64,000 nucleotides of DNA, taken from NCBI RefSeq assembly GCF_900067135.1, contig NZ_FJUR01000001.1, forward strand, positions 2,855,501 through 2,919,500. Direction: 5' to 3'. The stretch comes from Rhizobium sp. 9140. GTDB taxonomy: Bacteria; Pseudomonadota; Alphaproteobacteria; Rhizobiales; Rhizobiaceae. The translations under genes were made by a program, and so were the position numbers. How positions within the stretch are numbered: the stretch's first letter is position 1; each line of letters begins with the position of its first letter. The notes under the pieces are model-generated. The model did not search any database and was not told the DNA's origin. It saw only the letters and a list, made by a program, of their open reading frames with translations. This document shows, in pieces, positions 9,327-18,348 of the stretch.

Positions 9327-10091
9327 TCAGCGCGTGAACTGCGGCAGCGAACCGAGCAGCCGATGCAGCGTGTCAAGCGTCGAAATATCGGCGATGCCAT
9401 CGACTTGGCTCGGTCGGAAATGCCGCTGGAAAGCCTCCACGACACCCTGGGTCTTCTCGCAGAATTCCCCAGTCACCTCAAGGCCATAGCCGTAGAGCGA
9501 AAGCATGCTCTGCACCGCCTCGACCGGCTGGCCTCGGTCGCCCCGCTGGAAGTAGCGCCCGCCGCCGACAGGGGCCGGCTCGACCCAGTGGCCAACGCCA
9601 TTTTCATACAAGTTCTTCCAGGGGAAATTTTCCCCCGGATCAACCTTGCGAACGGGGGCGATATCGCTGTGCGCCAGCACCCTCTCGGGGGCGATGGACC
9701 AGCGCTCGACACAAAACTGACACAGTTCGACGACCGCCGCGATCTGGACCTCCGGGTAATCCGGCAATCCACCGGGATGGCCGGCATTGGCGATCTCGAT
9801 GCCGATCGAGCGGGAATTGATATCCGTCTCGGTCTTCCACACGCTCTTGCCCGCGTGCCACGCACGGCGATCCTCCGCCACGAGCTGGTCCACCCGGCCA
9901 TCCTCATGCACGAAGTAATGGCTGGAGACCTGGCTCTCCTCGCGACACAGCCAGTCGAGCGCGCCGGCCGCCGTCGGCATGCCGGTATAGTGGAGGATGA
10001 TCATATCCGGGCCGGAGACGCCCAGGCGTTCGTTATGATTGGGCGAGGCGACAAACCGCGCCTTCGGGAAATCGCAAACGGGAAGGCTCAT
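9327..10091 (-). CDS. N-acetylmuramoyl-L-alanine amidase, AmpD/AmiD type, with peptidoglycan-binding domain
   Basis: This is a 254-residue zinc amidase (amidase_2 fold). Zinc ligands are visible as the His of IILHYTGM and the His and Asp of LAHSDIAPVRKVDPG. A C-terminal peptidoglycan-binding-1 domain follows (about residues 180-250, DRGQPVEAVQSMLSLYGYGL). The added binding domain and size resemble AmiD (about 255-270 residues) more than cytoplasmic AmpD (about 185). No signal peptide is evident, so an anhydro-muropeptide recycling role in the cytoplasm remains possible. Its ATG overlaps the djlA stop in an ATGA junction, so the two are co-translated. Confidence 0.92.
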   Translation of the reverse strand: MSLPVCDFPKARFVASPNHNERLGVSGPDMIILHYTGMPTAAGALDWLCREESQVSSHYFVHEDGRVDQLVAEDRRAWHAGKSVWKTETDINSRSIGIEIANAGHPGGLPDYPEVQIAAVVELCQFCVERWSIAPERVLAHSDIAPVRKVDPGENFPWKNLYENGVGHWVEPAPVGGGRYFQRGDRGQPVEAVQSMLSLYGYGLEVTGEFCEKTQGVVEAFQRHFRPSQVDGIADISTLDTLHRLLGSLPQFTR

Positions 10092-10795
10092 GCCGCGCGA
10101 CGTTCTCTCTCGATCGCCTCATAGGCAGCGTTGAAGGCGGCCATCCGGTCGTTGGCTGTCGCATGCTGCTCGGCCGGAACGCCGCGGGCGACCAGAAGGT
10201 CGGGATGGTACTCGGAGACGAGCACGCGATAACGCCGGCGAATGGTCGAGAAATCGTCCTTCCGGGAAACGCCAAGCAAGTCATAGGGATCGACACCCTC
10301 AAGATAGGCGTGCCGCGAGAGGATCGCCTCGAATTTCATATCGTCCATGTCGAAGATCTCGGCAACGCGGCGCAGGAAGGCGAGCTCCTTCTCGTGCAAG
10401 GCGCCATCGGACTTGGCGATATGGAACAGCCCGTCGACGATGTCTTCCAGCACAGGGCAGTTGGCTTCCCCGGAAACGCAGAGCCCAGAAAGCTTCTCTG
10501 CATAGGCCTCATATCCCGCCACATCCTGGCGAGCGAGATTGTAGAGCCGGGCCACGTTCTGAGCCTGATCCTCGGGGAACTTGAAGATCTGGCGAAATGC
10601 CGACACTTCGGCTTCCGTCACCACGCCATCAGCCTTCGCCATCTTGGCAGAGAGCGCAATCATGGCAACGGAAAAGGCCACCTTGCGACGTGTCTCCGGG
10701 TCGCCCTCGAACAGCGTCCGGATCGCTTCGACGAGGCCCGACAGCGCATTGCCGGTCGATGTCACGATTCCGATGAGGCGATCCCAGATCGACAT
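10088..10795 (-). CDS. djlA: DjlA-like co-chaperone: TerB-like domain plus C-terminal J domain
   Basis: This 235-residue protein has an N-terminal region with a hydrophobic stretch (VAFSVAMIALSAKMAKADG, TerB-like, about residues 38-150) and a C-terminal J domain starting at DPYDLLGVSRKDD, with the diagnostic HPD tripeptide in SEYHPDLL. J domains stimulate DnaK ATPase. E. coli DjlA is membrane-anchored at its N-terminus; here the anchor is weak or absent. The chosen ATG (10795) matches the expected MSIWDRL start. It forms a two-gene operon with the downstream amidase through a 4-nt overlap. Confidence 0.9.
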   Translation of the reverse strand: MSIWDRLIGIVTSTGNALSGLVEAIRTLFEGDPETRRKVAFSVAMIALSAKMAKADGVVTEAEVSAFRQIFKFPEDQAQNVARLYNLARQDVAGYEAYAEKLSGLCVSGEANCPVLEDIVDGLFHIAKSDGALHEKELAFLRRVAEIFDMDDMKFEAILSRHAYLEGVDPYDLLGVSRKDDFSTIRRRYRVLVSEYHPDLLVARGVPAEQHATANDRMAAFNAAYEAIERERRAA

Positions 10796-11106
10796 GAGGA
10801 TTTTCTTTCCCGTTTTGTCCGGCGGTGATGTCAGGACGAAAGCATCGCACGTGCGATTTGTTGCATCGAAACCGCCGACATCTCCGGTCACGGTCCTGCA
10901 AGGCGCTCAAGTCTGATCAGATGTCGTCCGCGATTGCAAGACGAGCGAGACCTCGAATGACACTTTTGTGATGGCCCTCACTATTTTTATGCTGCAATTT
11001 GCGCTCCACGCTCGGCAGCCGTGCAGCTCATGTCATTTTACTTATGGGGGATCTGGGCTAGGACAGGTGCGGAACCCGATGAATGGCAATATCCCGAGGA
11101 GGAATC
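10796..11106. other. Divergent intergenic region djlA / pfp
   Basis: This 311-nt stretch must hold the promoters of the djlA-amidase operon (leftward) and the phosphofructokinase gene (rightward). Apart from the 14-bp palindrome at 10844-10857 and the strong GAGGAGGAATC ribosome-binding site before pfp, I see no gene or clear promoter. Confidence 0.5.
10844..10857. promoter_or_regulatory. Perfect 14-bp palindrome upstream of djlA
   Basis: ATCGCACGTGCGAT is a perfect palindrome 49-62 bp upstream of the djlA ATG. Its position suits a dimeric regulator's operator. I do not recognise the regulator. Confidence 0.4.
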
Positions 11107-12321
11107 ATGGCCAAGCAGAAAGTCGCAATGCTCACGGCGGGCGGTCTCGCTCCGTGCCTTTCGTCTGCCGTAGGCGGATTGATCGAGCGTTATACGGATA
11201 TCGCCCCCGATATCGAACTCATGGCCTACCGCTCCGGCTATCACGGCCTGCTTCTGGCCGACCGGATCGAAATCACGCCGCAGATGCGCGAAAAGGCAGG
11301 CCTTCTGCATCGCTACGGTGGCTCGCCCATCGGCAACAGCCGCGTCAAGCTGACCAATGCCGCCGACTGCGTCAAGCGCGGTCTGGTCAAGGAAGGCGAG
11401 AACCCGCTGCGTGTCGCAGCCGAGCGCCTTGCCTCCGACGGCGTGACGATCCTCCACACGATCGGCGGCGACGACACCAACACGACGGCCGCCGACCTTG
11501 CCGCCTATCTCGGTGCCAACGGCTACGACCTCACCGTCGTTGGCCTGCCCAAGACCGTCGATAACGACGTCGTGCCGATCCGCCAGTCGCTCGGTGCCTG
11601 GACCGCTGCCGAATATGGCGCTAAGTTCTTCGACAATGTCAGCAACGAGCAGAGCGCGGCACCCAAGACGCTGATCGTTCACGAGGTCATGGGCCGCCAC
11701 TGCGGCTGGCTGACCGCCGCCACGGCGCGTTCCTACATGCAGACGGTCGAGAAGACCGAGTTCGTCGACGGCTTCATGATGAACAAGGCGCTGAAGACCA
11801 TCGACGGCCTCTATCTCCCGGAGACAGCCTTCGATCTGCAAGCGGAAGCCGAGCGCCTTCGCGCCGTCATGGCAAAGACCGGCTATGTCACCCTCTTCGT
11901 CAGCGAAGGCGCCTGCATGGATGCGATCGTTGCCGAGCGCGAAGCAGCTGGCGAAACCGTCAAGCGTGACGCCTTCGGCCACGTCAAGCTCGACACCATC
12001 AATGTCGGCAACTGGTTCTCCAAGCAGTTCGCAGACCTTCTCGGCGCCCAGCGCGCCATGGTGCAGAAGTCGGGCTATTACGCACGCTCGGCCCCGGCCA
12101 ATATCGACGACCTTCGCCTCATCCAGGGCATGGTCGATCTCGCGGTCCAGAGCGCCCTCGACAAGGTCTCGGGCGTCACTGGCCATGACGAGGATCAGGG
12201 CGGCAAGCTGCGCACGATCGAGTTCCCCCGCATCCGCGGCGGCAAGCATTTCAACACGGCCACGCCATGGTTCGGCGAGGTGATGGATGCGATCGGACAG
12301 AGCTGGAAGCCGGCGCACTGA
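11107..12321 (+). CDS. pfp: Pyrophosphate-dependent 6-phosphofructokinase (PPi-PFK)
   Basis: This is a 404-residue cytoplasmic enzyme interconverting fructose 6-phosphate and fructose 1,6-bisphosphate with PPi/Pi. The phosphate-donor loop reads GGDDTN at about residues 120-125; Asp in place of the second Gly (GGDG in ATP enzymes) is the established mark of PPi specificity. The catalytic loop PKTVDNDV follows at about 148-155, and the MGRHCGWL substrate-binding motif is present. The start is fixed by GAGGAGG upstream of ATG 11107. Because the reaction is reversible, it may serve gluconeogenesis as well as glycolysis. It stands alone, followed by a terminator-like hairpin. Confidence 0.95.
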   Translation: MAKQKVAMLTAGGLAPCLSSAVGGLIERYTDIAPDIELMAYRSGYHGLLLADRIEITPQMREKAGLLHRYGGSPIGNSRVKLTNAADCVKRGLVKEGENPLRVAAERLASDGVTILHTIGGDDTNTTAADLAAYLGANGYDLTVVGLPKTVDNDVVPIRQSLGAWTAAEYGAKFFDNVSNEQSAAPKTLIVHEVMGRHCGWLTAATARSYMQTVEKTEFVDGFMMNKALKTIDGLYLPETAFDLQAEAERLRAVMAKTGYVTLFVSEGACMDAIVAEREAAGETVKRDAFGHVKLDTINVGNWFSKQFADLLGAQRAMVQKSGYYARSAPANIDDLRLIQGMVDLAVQSALDKVSGVTGHDEDQGGKLRTIEFPRIRGGKHFNTATPWFGEVMDAIGQSWKPAH

Positions 12322-12332
12322 CGACACGAAAT

Positions 12333-12378
12333 CCGGGAGCATGGCGGCTGGTTTTGTGATGCGCCGCCCCGCTCCCGG
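12333..12378 (+). terminator. GC-rich hairpin after pfp
   Basis: CCGGGAGC (12333-12340) pairs with GCTCCCGG (12371-12378), with a nested GGCGGC/GCCGCC pair inside. It begins 12 nt after the pfp stop. There is no T-run, so it may be a Rho-assisted or mRNA-stabilising 3' structure. The rest of the 279-nt gap before 12601 shows no gene. Confidence 0.5.
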
Positions 12379-12600
12379 GCGCTGATGGACGGCAGGACAC
12401 GGCGCCGGGGCTCGAAAAAACAGGAGCTCCGGCGCCCGCATTTCCGGGCTTTCGCGCCTGTGGAAACGTCCACGGACAGGACCGACATCCCGCCCTCGCT
12501 TGCGACCGGCCTTCATATAGGTTAATGACGGGCTCGACATGGCGGCTTTTGGCTGCAGCACTGGTAAGGCTACGGGGCCACAAAGCACGAAAGCGACAGC

Positions 12601-13629
12601 ATGGCAGTTTCACGTCTTTCCGTTCATAAACAATCTCTTACGGCATGCGCCCTGATCTCGGCGACCTTGATGGCCGGCTGCTCGAGCGTCGAGCGCACCC
12701 CGATGGAGCAATTGATGGCAGCGCAGTCGGTCACGCCGCTTGCCAAGCCCGGAACGGAAATGACGGCTTACGCTCTGCCCACCCCGGACGGCGCAGCCAC
12801 CACAGCCGCAGCCGCCCTCGCCGCCCAGACGGCCAACGCTTCGGCAACGCCCCCTGCGACTGCACCCGGCATTGCCACGGCGACGACCAACGCAGCCACG
12901 GCTTCGGCCGAGGCCGCAAAGACCTCGCCGGCCACACCGTCCGCCATGACCGCACTGGCCAATACCGAGGTCGCATCGTTGGCTCCGGCCAAAGCGACGA
13001 CAGCGACCAACCCGCTTCTCGCCCGTACCGCGACCGACGCCCTGCCGGAAACCGCGAATGCGATGATCACCGTGCGCAAAGTCCCGGTACAGCCGACCAT
13101 TGCCAGCGCCAGCGCCATGGATTCGGACTTCGACACAGGCGAACCGGTCGGCTTGGAAACGCTCGTCGCCAAGCGCATGATCGTTCCAGCCGCGAAGCCT
13201 CAGTTGATTTCCGTCGCCTACTCCAAGATGGAATCGGCAGCCAGCGCTCTCCTCGGTCGCGAAAAGCCGACGAGCTCTCGTCCCGAACTCGACAAGCTCA
13301 TCACCCATTATGCCAAGCTGAACGGCGTCCCGGAGGACCTGGTCCATCGCGTCGTCCGCCGCGAAAGCACCTACAATCCGCGCGCCTATCACAACGGCAA
13401 TTACGGCCTCATGCAGATCCGCTACAACACGGCCAAGGGCCTTGGCTATGACGGCCCGCCGGAAGGTCTGTTCGATGCGGAAACCAACCTGAAATATGCG
13501 ACGCAATATCTGCGCGGCGCCTGGGTCGTCGCTGAAAACCAGAACGACAATGCCGTCAAGCTCTATGCCAGCGGCTATTACTACCACGCCAAGCGCAAGG
13601 GTCTGCTCGACACCCTCGGCATGCGCTGA
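12601..13629 (+). CDS. Lipoprotein lytic transglycosylase, SLT domain
   Basis: This 342-residue protein has a lipoprotein signal with lipobox LMAGC (Cys27), a long Ala/Thr/Pro-rich low-complexity linker (about residues 55-160), and a C-terminal SLT domain. The catalytic glutamate is in VVRRESTYNPRAY, followed by GNYGLMQIRYNTAKGLGY and NLKYATQYLRGA. It should be tethered to the outer-membrane inner face and cleave peptidoglycan glycan strands, with the linker spanning part of the periplasm. It is monocistronic, preceded by 279 nt and followed by about 230 nt without genes. Confidence 0.93.
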   Translation: MAVSRLSVHKQSLTACALISATLMAGCSSVERTPMEQLMAAQSVTPLAKPGTEMTAYALPTPDGAATTAAAALAAQTANASATPPATAPGIATATTNAATASAEAAKTSPATPSAMTALANTEVASLAPAKATTATNPLLARTATDALPETANAMITVRKVPVQPTIASASAMDSDFDTGEPVGLETLVAKRMIVPAAKPQLISVAYSKMESAASALLGREKPTSSRPELDKLITHYAKLNGVPEDLVHRVVRRESTYNPRAYHNGNYGLMQIRYNTAKGLGYDGPPEGLFDAETNLKYATQYLRGAWVVAENQNDNAVKLYASGYYYHAKRKGLLDTLGMR

Positions 13630-13861
13630 TTGAACCCACCTTACATCTCCACCGTGATCGAAGCTGGCTCGATAGCCCGCTCTGTGGATTTGTGATGATT
13701 TCGAGCGAAGCGGTCGCTGAAGTCGCCTCGGGTGATCGAAAGATGCGAGCCACGTTCTTGTCATTGACACGGGCCTGACAGCGTCATCAACCCGGCGTCC
13801 CCAGCCGCCTCATTCTGTCAGCCCTCTCTCCCATAATCTTACCGCTAACGTTGAAACCCCG

Positions 13862-15241
13862 TTAGGGCTGGGGCTTCGCCAGCGCGGCGATGATGTCGCG
13901 ATGGAGCACGCTGTCGTCATAGCCCATCAGGCGCGGCGTCAGGCCCAGTCTGACCACGGCAAGCTTCATCGAGGGCACGAGCAGGATCGACTGCCCGTCA
14001 TGCCCCCGCATCCAGTAGGCATCGCTCGGAAAGCCTTGAGCCTCCGGCCCCGTCTTCATCCACACCTGCCCGGAGCCGAACCGGCCGTTGGAGGCTGAGG
14101 TCGCCGTGCGCATCAGGCGGACATAATCCGGCGGCAGGATCGGCTCGTTATTCCAGACGCCATCCTGGAGCAGAAAGAGCGCGAACCGCCCCCAGTCCCG
14201 CGCGGTTGCATACATGTAGGACGAGCCGACGAAGGTGCCGTGCGCGTCGGGCTCGAGGATGGCGCTGCTCATGCCGAGCGGCCGGAACAGGGACGCACGT
14301 GGAAACGTCAGCGCCTCGCGGGGGCTGGCGAACGAATTCATCCACAGGCGCGACAGGATGACCGAAGTGCCGCTGGAATAGGAAAACTGGGTACCCGGTG
14401 CCGTGTCGAGCGTCTTCGACGCGGCATAGGCCGCCATGTCGTTTTCGAGAAAGAGCATGCGGGTGGCGTCCGTCACGCTGCCGTAGCTCTCGTTGAAGCC
14501 GAGGCCGCTCTGCATGCCGAGCAGGTCCGACAGCGTGATCCGGCTGCGTTCGTCGTTGCGCCACTGCGGCAGGAGGTCGGCCTTGTCGAGCGCCATCTGC
14601 CCGTCCCGGACGCGCAAGCCGATGAGTGCCGCCGTCACCGTCTTCGTCATGGACCAGCCGAGAAGCGGCGTGGAGGCATAGAAGCCGCGACCGTAGCGTT
14701 CGGCGATGATCCGCCCGTCGCGGATGACAACAAGGCCGCGCAGCCCAGGCCCTGCCCGCTGGTCGTCCTCGATCAGCGCCTGAACGCCGGCATCCGCCAC
14801 AAGCGCGCCGCCATCCGGCCAGGGTTGCGTCGTGTCAGGCTCCACACTGCGACGGCGCAGCGACCGGTTGCCGGGGAAGGCCGCGAAGGCCCCGTCGGTC
14901 ACGTTGGAGCAGCCGAGGCCGTCGCGGAAGATCGCGTGCCCTGGTGCGGCAAAGCCGAACATTCGCGCCGTCACGGTCTTACGCTGCTCGTCCACGGACA
15001 CGCGAATGAAGCGTAGCAACGGATGACCCGGCGCCTGCACGTCGTCGGCGAGAACCTCCGACGCATTACGACCGGCAACGAACAGGCTGGAGCAGACCAT
15101 CTTTGCCGCATAGCTGTCGCCGAGCTTCAGAAGGTCGGGGGGAGCCACCGTCAACCAGGTGCCGACACCGGCAACGAGCGTGAACAGCCCGCCGGCCATC
15201 GACATGAGAAACGTGCGTCTGCGCATGATCCGGTTCCGCAT
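13862..15241 (-). CDS. Serine hydrolase of the beta-lactamase (class C / EstB-like) family
   Basis: This 459-residue protein has a hydrophobic N-terminal anchor or signal (RRRTFLMSMAGGLFTLVAGVGTW). The serine-hydrolase motifs are SMTK at about residues 197-200 (nucleophile and lysine), YSS at about 288 (Tyr of the YxN/YxS motif), and HDG near the C-terminus in place of KTG. This is the pattern of class C beta-lactamase-like esterases and peptidases acting outside the cytoplasm; real beta-lactam hydrolysis is not implied. The start is ambiguous between ATG 15241 and ATG 15226, the second having GGA closer. It appears monocistronic. Confidence 0.88.
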   Translation of the reverse strand: MRNRIMRRRTFLMSMAGGLFTLVAGVGTWLTVAPPDLLKLGDSYAAKMVCSSLFVAGRNASEVLADDVQAPGHPLLRFIRVSVDEQRKTVTARMFGFAAPGHAIFRDGLGCSNVTDGAFAAFPGNRSLRRRSVEPDTTQPWPDGGALVADAGVQALIEDDQRAGPGLRGLVVIRDGRIIAERYGRGFYASTPLLGWSMTKTVTAALIGLRVRDGQMALDKADLLPQWRNDERSRITLSDLLGMQSGLGFNESYGSVTDATRMLFLENDMAAYAASKTLDTAPGTQFSYSSGTSVILSRLWMNSFASPREALTFPRASLFRPLGMSSAILEPDAHGTFVGSSYMYATARDWGRFALFLLQDGVWNNEPILPPDYVRLMRTATSASNGRFGSGQVWMKTGPEAQGFPSDAYWMRGHDGQSILLVPSMKLAVVRLGLTPRLMGYDDSVLHRDIIAALAKPQP

Positions 15242-15450
15242 AACTGCACGCCCGCAGCCGGCCGAAGCGGCAGGACGGCAGGCCATGCAGCAAATGAAGC
15301 TGCCACGACGTCACGCTCTGCAGGACAGAGCGGTAACGTGCACGAGCGGAAGCCGGGCGGCGGCAGGACGCCGCGCCCAAGCTGACGCCATTTCCACTAT
15401 GGCCGCTTCCACAGGGGGAACGCAACCCGCAGGACCGATTGTCGCTTGGC

Positions 15451-16833
15451 TCAGGCTTTCGCGTGGTGCACGCGGTTACGGTCCAGAATGGCCGAGACGT
15501 CGCCCGCCGCCACGGGCCGCGAGATGAGGAAGCCCTGTATGGCATTGGCGCCACGCGAGCGCGCATATTCGAGCTGCGGTTCCGTTTCCACGCCCTCGAC
15601 CGTCGTTGACACATCGAATGTGGAGCCGAGCTTCAGGATGATATCGACAAGCTCCGCATCCCGCTTGCTGCCCAGCATGGCCGCGGTGAAGGTCCGGTCG
15701 ATCTTCAGGTGATCGAGCGGGAAGCGGCGTAGATTGTTGATCGAGGAAAAACCGATGCCGAAGTCGTCAAGCGCGATCTTCACGCCCTCCGCACGGAGTT
15801 CCGTCAGGCTGTCGGCGATGATGGAAGGATCCACCGAGAAGATCGATTCGGTTACTTCGATCGTCAGCCGCTCGGGCGCGAGACCCGACTGGCGCAAGCA
15901 ATCGCGGACATAGGGCAGGAAGGTCGGATCGCGGAACTGATCGCCCGCCACATTCACGGCGACGCCGATCGGCGACGGCCAGCACATGGCCTCCTCGCAG
16001 GCCGTGCGAATGACCCAATTGCCGATCGGCAGGATGAGGCCCGTCGCCTCGGCAATGGAGATGAACTGGTCGGGCGCGATCACGCCCTTCTGCGGATGCC
16101 GCCACCGGATCAACGCTTCGAAAGCTTTGATCATGCGCGTTTCCGAGCAGACGATCGGCTGGTATTCGAGGAAGAACTCGTTCCGGTCGAGCGCCCGCGA
16201 GAGATCGTATTCCAGCTCGGAGCGGACCGATGCCTCGGCCGACATGCCTGTTTCGTAGAAGACATGGCTGTTGCCGGCGATCTGTTTCGCCTTCATCACA
16301 GCGAGATCCGCGCGCCGCAACAGCGCCGACATGGACACGTCCTCTGGCGCCGGTACGGCGATGCCGATACTCCCCACGATCCAGACCTCGCCGGCCGCAA
16401 GCTCAAAGGGCGTGCCCAGAACGGTTTTGATCGTTGCACAGATATCCTCGATCTTGCCACGGGACGGTGATCCGGCAACGTGGACCGCGAATTCGTCCGC
16501 GCCCAGCCGATAGATCGTTCCAACGCCGGTCAGCACATTGGAGAGACGCTTGGCGATTCGGATCAACACCTCATCCCCGGCAGAATGGTCCATCGCGTCG
16601 TTGATGAATTTGAACCGGTCGAGATCGATCAGCAGCAGTGCGCCCCGTCCATGACCCTGCGGATGGCTCAACACCGCCGTCAGGTCATATTCGAGCGCGA
16701 AACGGTTGGAAATGCCGGTGAGATGATCGATGTGCAGGATCGGCGCGATCGCCGTCGCCGTTTCGCGGTCTGCGTGCGCGTCCTTCACGCTCTTGCGCTC
16801 GGATCGTCTTTTCTGCAGCCACGTCAACATCAT
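15451..16833 (-). CDS. GGDEF-EAL c-di-GMP signalling protein, probable phosphodiesterase
   Basis: This 460-residue protein has no membrane segment. The GGDEF domain (about residues 25-190) carries LTGISNRF but the active-site motif reads GADEF, one glycine lost, so cyclase activity is doubtful. The EAL domain (about 205-455) keeps the catalytic set: EALIRW, EVTES, DDFGIGFSS, KIDRTF and EGVET, so it should hydrolyse c-di-GMP, possibly with GTP sensed by the GGDEF half. GGAAAG precedes the paired ATGs at 16833 and 16830. It is transcribed divergently from btaA across 234 nt. Confidence 0.92.
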   Translation of the reverse strand: MMLTWLQKRRSERKSVKDAHADRETATAIAPILHIDHLTGISNRFALEYDLTAVLSHPQGHGRGALLLIDLDRFKFINDAMDHSAGDEVLIRIAKRLSNVLTGVGTIYRLGADEFAVHVAGSPSRGKIEDICATIKTVLGTPFELAAGEVWIVGSIGIAVPAPEDVSMSALLRRADLAVMKAKQIAGNSHVFYETGMSAEASVRSELEYDLSRALDRNEFFLEYQPIVCSETRMIKAFEALIRWRHPQKGVIAPDQFISIAEATGLILPIGNWVIRTACEEAMCWPSPIGVAVNVAGDQFRDPTFLPYVRDCLRQSGLAPERLTIEVTESIFSVDPSIIADSLTELRAEGVKIALDDFGIGFSSINNLRRFPLDHLKIDRTFTAAMLGSKRDAELVDIILKLGSTFDVSTTVEGVETEPQLEYARSRGANAIQGFLISRPVAAGDVSAILDRNRVHHAKA

Positions 16834-17067
16834 GTTCTTTCCAAAAGGAATCAACTGCTTCGCGGGCGCCACGCCCTCCGCGGCCGTTCGAAAGACCGAC
16901 AAACGTCGCCAAGCTATACCTTTGGTTGATCTGCAGCGGCCTGCCAAGCGGACTTTGAAGGTTTGGTAAACGAACCGGGCGTTGCAACAGAGGTCCACAG
17001 CCCGCGTCACGAAAGTGTTGCGCAAGCATCCTAGAAGCGTCGCATCTTCAACGAACGGCTGTTAACC

Positions 17068-18348
17068 ATGACCGATCTGGCGCCCATCGATCTCGTATCC
17101 TCCCCGCGCGTTGCGGATGCGCCCAGCGGGCGCAAGAACCAGAAGCTTCGCAAGGCGCTGATTCAGCACCAGCCGCTGACGGCGTCCGGGCTGTCGGAGC
17201 GTCTCTTCGGCCTTCTCTTCTCCGGCCTCGTCTATCCCCAGATCTGGGAAGACCCCGCCGTGGACATGGAGGCGATGCAGATCCGCCGGGAGCACCACAT
17301 CGTCACCATCGGCTCCGGCGGCTGCAACATGCTTGCTTATCTCTCCGCTGCGCCGGAGCGCATCGATGTCGTGGATCTGAACAGGCATCATGTGGCGCTG
17401 AACCGGCTGAAGCTGGCCGCCTTCCGCCATCTTCCCGCGCATAGCGACCTCGTCCGCTTCCTCGCCCGTGAACATCTGGCGTCCAACATCGCCGCCTACG
17501 ACCGGTTCATCGCGCCGCATCTCGATGCGTCCACGCGCAGCTACTGGGAAGGCCGCAAGCCGAACGGTCGCCGGCGGATCTCCGTCTTCGGTGCCAATCT
17601 CTATCGCACCGGCCTGCTCGGGCGTTTCATCTGGCTCAGCCACATGCTGGCCCGTGCCCATGGCGTCGACCCGTCCGAGCTTGTGGCCACCCGCTCCCTG
17701 CGCGAACAACGCCAGTTCTTCGACGAGCGCCTTGCGCCTCTGTTCGAGCGTCCAGTGATCCGCTGGCTGACCGGGCGCAAGAGTTCCCTCTTCGGCCTCG
17801 GCATCCCGCCGCAGCAGTTCGACGAGCTGGCAAGCCTCAGCACCGAGAAGACGCTGGCGCCGGTACTTCGCCACCGGCTGGAAAAGCTCGTCTGCCACTT
17901 CCCGCTGCGCCACAACTACTTCGCCTGGCAGGCCTTCGGCCGCCGCTACCCCTTACCACACGAAGGCATGCTGCCGCTCCATCTCCAGCCGGAAGCCTAC
18001 GAGGCGATTCGCGACAATGCCGAGCGGGTGCACGTCCATCACGAAAGCTTTACCGACCTCCTCGCGCGCAAGCAGCCGGGCACGGTGGATCGCTACGTCC
18101 TTCTCGATGCGCAGGACTGGATGACGGACCAGCAGCTCAACGACCTCTGGACCGAGATCACCCGCACCGCCGCTCCGGGCGCCGTCGTCATCTTCCGCAC
18201 CGCGGCCGAACGCAGCATCCTCGAAGGCCGCGTGTCGGAAAGCCTGCTCGCGCACTGGCACTACGACCGCACGAGATCGGGCGCACTGAACGTCAAGGAC
18301 CGCTCGGCCATCTATGGCGGCTTCCACATCTACCGCAGGCAGGCGTGA
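17068..18348 (+). CDS. btaA: S-adenosylmethionine:diacylglycerol 3-amino-3-carboxypropyltransferase BtaA
   Basis: BtaA transfers the aminocarboxypropyl group of SAM to diacylglycerol, making diacylglyceryl-homoserine, the first step to the betaine lipid DGTS. The 426-residue protein shows the family features: LVYPQIWEDPAVDMEAM, the SAM-binding TIGSGGCNMLAYL, DVVDLNRHH and the conserved FPLRHNYFAWQAFGRRY. It overlaps btaB by 4 nt, confirming the pair. In Sinorhizobium the pair is induced by phosphate starvation through PhoB; I find no clear Pho box in the 234 nt upstream. Confidence 0.95.
   Translation: MTDLAPIDLVSSPRVADAPSGRKNQKLRKALIQHQPLTASGLSERLFGLLFSGLVYPQIWEDPAVDMEAMQIRREHHIVTIGSGGCNMLAYLSAAPERIDVVDLNRHHVALNRLKLAAFRHLPAHSDLVRFLAREHLASNIAAYDRFIAPHLDASTRSYWEGRKPNGRRRISVFGANLYRTGLLGRFIWLSHMLARAHGVDPSELVATRSLREQRQFFDERLAPLFERPVIRWLTGRKSSLFGLGIPPQQFDELASLSTEKTLAPVLRHRLEKLVCHFPLRHNYFAWQAFGRRYPLPHEGMLPLHLQPEAYEAIRDNAERVHVHHESFTDLLARKQPGTVDRYVLLDAQDWMTDQQLNDLWTEITRTAAPGAVVIFRTAAERSILEGRVSESLLAHWHYDRTRSGALNVKDRSAIYGGFHIYRRQA

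Noticed and set aside
11038..12588. 516-codon open frame on the minus strand across pfp
   Set aside because: Antisense to the clear PPi-phosphofructokinase gene; no motif.
13630..13861. Possible small gene between the SLT lipoprotein and serine hydrolase genes
   Set aside because: No frame with a start and ribosome-binding site; only a CTAACG/CGTTAG hairpin overlapping the hydrolase stop.
16900..17067. Pho box upstream of btaA
   Set aside because: Phosphate control is expected from Sinorhizobium, but no pair of CTGTCAT-like repeats is present; the best candidate matches fewer than half the bases.
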